Below, one piece after another: positions 7,384 through 11,345 of a stretch of DNA of 11,345 bases (position 1 is the stretch's first letter; each line of letters begins with the position of its first letter). Source of the stretch: Candidatus Aenigmatarchaeota archaeon. GTDB taxonomy: Archaea; Aenigmatarchaeota; Aenigmatarchaeia; CG10238-14. The translations under genes and the position numbers were made by a program. The notes under the pieces are model-generated. The model worked only from the letters and a program-made list of their open reading frames with translations, was not told where the DNA came from and did no database searches. The stretch covers positions 1 through 11,345 of the forward strand of contig JAFCCM010000061.1 of assembly GCA_017610225.1 (NCBI GenBank). The letters run 5' to 3'.

Positions 7384-8298
7384 TTAAGGTACTTCTGTAT
7401 ATTCACAAGTAGGATTAAAATATAATATTTCAGAAGTTAATCCAATTCCTATTTTTTTAATTACATATCCAGATCCACTAGGAGGATAGTTACTTATCTC
7501 TCCTTCTATTGTATAAACATAATATATTTCATTTACATCTAATGTTGGAAATTTACTAGATCTGGCAAAACCATGTAACATTAAAGTAAAAGTATTACTA
7601 GATGATACATCTTCTGTAACTATTCCTAGTATTCCTCTACAATCACCTATTGATCCTTCACTTTCATCAGCTTCAGCTCTATACCATTCCTCATCTCCAT
7701 CATTCAAAGCACATAATTCACCAGAATCTAAATCTTCTCCAGCAATACCTGTAATAAACATACCTGAAAACTTTTCATCTGCTGATAAATTAATATCATA
7801 TTCAAGTCCTGCATTTTCTCCTAAATTTATAGCTCCTGTTAATATTCCTCCTTCACTTGTTAATAATGTTGCATCTGAATCAGGTAAAGTAAATGTTCTT
7901 TCTGCTGTAGTAGGGCCTGTAAATTTAGTAAACCCATTTCCTGTTCCACCATATGTTGATACAAGTATTGCACTTAAACTAGCAGCACTACCTGTTGTAT
8001 TTTGATTTAATGTTGGAAAATCTCCTGCTACTGCTATACTTGGAACTCCTGTTGCTGTAGTATTTTTTAAAATCCCAGTAGAAAGAGAAGAAAGTATTGT
8101 ATTATTTATTCCTACTACTGTTAATGCAGTATTTCCTGTAGCATCACCTGTATGTGTAATTACTCCTGTTATTGGAATATTAATAGTACCTGTTCCAACA
8201 GTTATATCGCCAGTATCTTTAGCATAGTGAAACTGTCCTATTTTTAATGTAGGAATAGTTGTTGAAAGACCTCTAAGTATAGTTACTACAGTTGACAT
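7384..8298 (-). CDS. Phage tail or head fibre protein, 304 residues
   Basis: The N-terminus contains LKIGQFHYAKDTGDITVGTG (18-37), a version of the fibre-start phrase in which an 'aGE.gy..Dtg.l.iGtG' strand pair precedes the shaft. A second shared fibre module is YGGTGNGFTKFTGPT followed by ERTFTLPDSDATLLT (116-147). The C-terminal third (about 180-304) looks like a small beta-barrel with GEDLDSGELCALNDGD, CRGILGIVTED, LHGFARS and GEISNYPPSG. That barrel type occurs on capsid decoration, head-fibre and tail-fibre proteins. The protein is acidic and rich in Thr and Gly. The gene lies upstream of the small membrane protein and downstream of the beta-helix protein, with 78 noncoding bases before its neighbour. 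Whether it belongs to the tail or the head cannot be decided from sequence. Confidence 0.8.
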   Translation of the reverse strand: MSTVVTILRGLSTTIPTLKIGQFHYAKDTGDITVGTGTINIPITGVITHTGDATGNTALTVVGINNTILSSLSTGILKNTTATGVPSIAVAGDFPTLNQNTTGSAASLSAILVSTYGGTGNGFTKFTGPTTAERTFTLPDSDATLLTSEGGILTGAINLGENAGLEYDINLSADEKFSGMFITGIAGEDLDSGELCALNDGDEEWYRAEADESEGSIGDCRGILGIVTEDVSSSNTFTLMLHGFARSSKFPTLDVNEIYYVYTIEGEISNYPPSGSGYVIKKIGIGLTSEILYFNPTCEYTEVP

Positions 8299-8376
8299 AT
8301 ATTTAATATTCTATGTTTATTATTTTATTCCTAAAATCTATATCAAATACCTTTATTATTATATATTGTTTACTGT
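8299..8376. other. Largest wholly noncoding gap, 78 bases
   Basis: This A/T-rich stretch separates the beta-helix gene from the following fibre gene. I looked for a Bacteroidota-type promoter (-7 TAnnTTTG with an upstream -33 TTTG). I found only a one-mismatch TAGATTTT on the minus strand without a suitably spaced upstream element. No stem-loop terminator or tRNA-like fold stands out. It may simply be spacer or mRNA leader. Confidence 0.5.
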
Positions 8377-9591
8377 TTAAGCTGGTATTAAAAATCCATC
8401 ATCTGTAATTGGTTCCCATTCTATATGCCAATGTAATTTACTATCAGCATCCATAACATCACTTGTTACAAATTGAATATGTGTATCTTGTCCTGATTCT
8501 TGTACAAGTATTAGAGGACTATTTGGGTCACGATAATTAGCATTTTCTACAACAACACAATCTCCATTATTATCACCTATACTTAAGGGTTGTCCTGTAT
8601 CAGCATCTTTAACTATAATACTACCTTGAAGTAATCCATTAATATTTCCAGCAGCAGTTGATATATCTTGAGTTGCACCATTAGATTCTAATTCTAACTT
8701 TACAGTACAAGCACCTCCACAAGTAATATCAGTACTTGAAACATGAGCAAATGGATTTGTTACTTTGATTGAACCAGTTATTTTAAATAAATCAAATGTT
8801 TGTAATACACCATTACCTGTTATTTCTTTGAATTTAACATTATCATAACTAAAATTTGACCATATATTAGCTCTATCTATATCTCGCCATTTACCATCAC
8901 CTGCTCCACTACTACAATTTATTATTGTCCAATCTTTACTTCCACTATCAATATAATATCCCGATGTAGTATGCCCAACAGAAGTACAATCTATAAGTAC
9001 TCCCGTATCTGCTCCACTGTTTATCTTATATCCATATGTATTGCCTACTCCTAAAGTACTACAATTAAATAACTTTGTTTGACCACCTGTAAGATTATAT
9101 GCAATATCTATTTGTTGTGTTGCCCCATACTCTTTAATAATTGCACCAAGAGCTGTTATTGATATACCAATATCACCACCTATTATTCTACCTTGTTCTA
9201 AATAACAACTAATTCCTGAAATTAATATTCCTATTTCACCAGTAACACCTATTATCTTATGTCTACCAGTAACACTACAAGCTTCTCCACTAATTGTTAA
9301 AGCTATTCCGGTTGCAGGATTGAGTACAACACCTGGTTCAAACCATATCTCTGCTGCATCATTACTTAAATCTAATCCAATTTCAGTATATGTTCCAGCT
9401 TTAACACTAATTGCATCCCCGTTACTCATTGCACTAATAGCTGTACCTATTGTTTCAAATGAATTATCTGGATATTTACCTGTATTTGTATTACTACCAT
9501 CATTTTTACTTACATACCATATTTCTCCACTAAATTTAGGTATATGTCTTATTGTTTCATCTGTTCCTATATTTTGTTTAAATCCACTCAT
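8377..9591 (-). CDS. Beta-helix (pectate-lyase-fold) tailspike or fibre protein, 404 residues
   Basis: Residues 25-70 show the entry of a pectate-lyase-like beta-helix: IWYVSKNDGSNTNTGKYPDN, FETIGTAISAM, GDAISVKAGTYTE. This corresponds to the family pattern 'yVsknGsD.NtGt...Pf.Ti..Ai......gdti.v..GtYtE'. Residues 80-230 continue with short repeating strands (GIALTISG, GILISG, GISITALG, GYKINSGADTGVLIDCTSV, GYYIDSG), as in a helical coil of parallel strands. From about 250 a distinct beta-rich domain follows (GNGVLQTFDLFKITGSIKV, later GSIIVKDADTG and LHWHIEWEP), likely an attachment or trimerisation unit. Such proteins often degrade or bind host surface polysaccharide, but no catalytic residues can be assigned. 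The ATG is preceded by AAAGGA at 7 bases, the only credible Shine-Dalgarno in the window. Confidence 0.82.
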   Translation of the reverse strand: MSGFKQNIGTDETIRHIPKFSGEIWYVSKNDGSNTNTGKYPDNSFETIGTAISAMSNGDAISVKAGTYTEIGLDLSNDAAEIWFEPGVVLNPATGIALTISGEACSVTGRHKIIGVTGEIGILISGISCYLEQGRIIGGDIGISITALGAIIKEYGATQQIDIAYNLTGGQTKLFNCSTLGVGNTYGYKINSGADTGVLIDCTSVGHTTSGYYIDSGSKDWTIINCSSGAGDGKWRDIDRANIWSNFSYDNVKFKEITGNGVLQTFDLFKITGSIKVTNPFAHVSSTDITCGGACTVKLELESNGATQDISTAAGNINGLLQGSIIVKDADTGQPLSIGDNNGDCVVVENANYRDPNSPLILVQESGQDTHIQFVTSDVMDADSKLHWHIEWEPITDDGFLIPA

Positions 9592-9592
9592 T

Positions 9593-11345
9593 TTAATATC
9601 CTTTAGTAATATTAATAGTTACCGTTCCTTCTGTTCCTCCACCTGTATCTACATCTGTAGCTTTAGTTTGTATTTGAATATAAGGTATATTATTATTTAC
9701 TTCAAATTCATAATATATTTTAATATCAGAGTCACCTATTGTCTTTTGATAATCACTAGTAGTTTCTAATATAAATTCATCACTACCCGCTGATTCAAAT
9801 TTAGGTAATATTTGTAATTGATTACCTGTACTATCTTCAGTAGCAAATACAATCCATATACCTATTTTATTATATCCAACACAACTTATTTCAGAACCTT
9901 GATCTACCCATGTATCATCAGTAGCACCAATATCTGAAGTAGTTACTAATGTTTCAGCATCAGTATATCTACCCCATAATGGAGATTGCTCTATTGTTTT
10001 AGTTACAGACAAACTATAATCAGTTCCTACTTTAGCAGCATTAATTCCAACTTCATATACATCACCACTAGCAAAAGGTGTTCCTCCACCATATACTGTT
10101 AATACAGATGCACTATGAGTTATTGTAATTCCGTTTATACCATTAACTAAAATAGCTGAATCTGAACCCCCAGTAGGAATATAAAATATATATTTAATTT
10201 GAGCATCACTAGATATACTAGGATATGCTCCACTTAATGTTATTGTTACATTTGATGTATATGCTACACTACCACCTTCTGTACCAATTGTAAAGTTAGC
10301 TAATACTGGAGAACCTATTTTATCTATAGCTTCACCTATATATCTAAGTTGTCCTGCTCTTGTTCCATCTGCATTAGCAGCTTCACCTGTAGTTCCTGCT
10401 TTTGTATCTAATGAAGTAGTATCTCCAGTAATAGTAGCTAAGTTTCCATCTTCTTTAGCAGGATTAATCTCTGTTCCAGCACTATCTGTCACTCTAGTTA
10501 TTAATTCATCAGTGTCAATTGATTTTAAAGCTCCTTGTAAATCATCTATTTTTTCTAAAGCTACTTTAGCAGCAGCTTGATTAATATCATCTGTTGCTAT
10601 ACCTACTCTTAGTGTACCACTACCTAATGCTCCACTACCTATATCTGGTGCTGCATCTCTAATATTATCTAAATTGGTATTTAACATACCATTAGCATTA
10701 ACTTGAAGCGGAGCAAATTCTTGATCTGTATCAACTAGTGTTGTACCTGCATCATTTCGTACTGCTCCAATTATATTAGCATTTGTTACTGCTTCTGTAT
10801 ATGTATCTAATCCTAATATCTTTGTTGTGTTAGCTGTTACTGCAATATTAGTATATACATTAAATGTATCTGTAGCAGCAAAAGTTGCAGCGGCTATAGT
10901 TATTCTATATGTACTACCTGCTGGATTTGTTATAACCATAGCAGTTTCGTCTCTCATATAAGTTTCAACTATCTCACCTGCATTATCATATTGAACTACT
11001 TTTTCGATATCTTCTCCTATTAAAGCAGGATGAACTACTGGTAAAGTATCACAATCTAATGATGTTGCTGCATTGTAAGATGTTACAAAATCACCTCCGC
11101 TTGGTTTTCCAATTAGCATAGCATAACCACCATTTAATTCTTCTACTCTATCTATTAATTCTAATAATAGTAAAGATGTAGACCCACTTGCTATCATAGA
11201 TAATAACCCAGCTCTTAGTAATGCTGCACTAGCATACGTTGGAGAAGTCACATCACCATATAAAATCTGAATAACATTTGTTCCAAATCTATTTGATGTT
11301 TCTTCTTTGTATTTATATATAATAGATACTTCTCCACCATTGAGT
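9593..11345 (-). CDS. Large Ser/Thr/Gly-rich virion structural protein, 5'-truncated at window edge
   Basis: The frame ends at TAA 9593-9595 and stays open to the right edge. A GTG at 11251 is the first possible start seen inside, but 31 further in-frame codons upstream read as good protein (GGEVSIIYKYKEE, FGTNVIQILYGDV). No Shine-Dalgarno lies before the GTG, so the true start is off the window. At least 583 residues are visible. Counting from the GTG, a helical opening (7-40) is followed by a beta-rich part (60-180), then linker phrases common in phage structural proteins (QVNANGMLNTNLDNIRDAA at 183-201; EDGNLATITGDTTSLDTKAG at 267-286). The C-terminal beta domains end in GGTEGTVTINITKGY. 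It is probably a tail or head appendage protein upstream of two fibre-like genes. The family is not recognised by name. Confidence 0.72.
   Translation of the reverse strand, partial: LNGGEVSIIYKYKEETSNRFGTNVIQILYGDVTSPTYASAALLRAGLLSMIASGSTSLLLLELIDRVEELNGGYAMLIGKPSGGDFVTSYNAATSLDCDTLPVVHPALIGEDIEKVVQYDNAGEIVETYMRDETAMVITNPAGSTYRITIAAATFAATDTFNVYTNIAVTANTTKILGLDTYTEAVTNANIIGAVRNDAGTTLVDTDQEFAPLQVNANGMLNTNLDNIRDAAPDIGSGALGSGTLRVGIATDDINQAAAKVALEKIDDLQGALKSIDTDELITRVTDSAGTEINPAKEDGNLATITGDTTSLDTKAGTTGEAANADGTRAGQLRYIGEAIDKIGSPVLANFTIGTEGGSVAYTSNVTITLSGAYPSISSDAQIKYIFYIPTGGSDSAILVNGINGITITHSASVLTVYGGGTPFASGDVYEVGINAAKVGTDYSLSVTKTIEQSPLWGRYTDAETLVTTSDIGATDDTWVDQGSEISCVGYNKIGIWIVFATEDSTGNQLQILPKFESAGSDEFILETTSDYQKTIGDSDIKIYYEFEVNNNIPYIQIQTKATDVDTGGGTEGTVTINITKGY

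Noticed and set aside
8299..8376. Possible Bacteroidota-type promoter TAGATTTT
   Set aside because: It has one mismatch in the -7 element and no correctly spaced -33 element; such matches are common by chance in A/T-rich DNA.
9320..9769. Plus-strand frame of 149 residues
   Set aside because: It is antisense to the beta-helix gene and the end of the large structural gene, with no recognisable motif. The apparent hydrophobicity arises from antisense Thr/Gly/Asp/Asn codons.

Overview
The window is about 11.3 kb of very AT-rich DNA in which every credible gene lies on the minus strand, so transcription runs from high to low coordinates. Twelve genes are packed with gaps of at most 78 bases or short overlaps. 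No RNA genes, integrase, insertion sequences or CRISPR arrays were seen. The content is a virion tail and fibre module of a tailed phage, most likely a podovirus of the crAss-like type (Crassvirales) infecting a Bacteroidota host. The support is the P22 gp10-like stabilisation (muzzle) protein at the left edge, two small proteins resembling tail-adaptor or ring proteins, the absence of clear Shine-Dalgarno sites, A-rich leaders before nearly every start, and almost exclusive use of TAA stops. The assignment rests on remembered family patterns; no database search was possible.

Layout in the direction of transcription, right to left. First is a large Ser/Thr/Gly-rich structural protein whose N-terminus lies off the right edge. 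It is followed by a beta-helix (pectate-lyase-fold) spike or fibre protein and a fibre protein with a widely shared tail-fibre module. Next comes a coupled block: a 78-residue two-membrane-segment protein, a 221-residue adaptor/ring-like protein, a 299-residue very basic conserved phage protein, and a 231-residue adaptor/ring-like protein. Then come a calcineurin-like metallophosphoesterase, a fibre ending in an S74 self-cleaving chaperone domain, a 195-residue beta-rich accessory protein, a 51-residue single-membrane-segment protein, and the N-terminal 517 residues of the muzzle protein, which runs off the left edge.

Together the genes look able to build the neck/tail-stub rings, the distal muzzle and a set of at least three different receptor-binding or surface-degrading fibres. 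The less expected members are the metallophosphoesterase inside the tail block, the basic protein coupled between the two ring-like genes, and two very small membrane proteins. One of these small genes lies just downstream of a tetranucleotide repeat tract.
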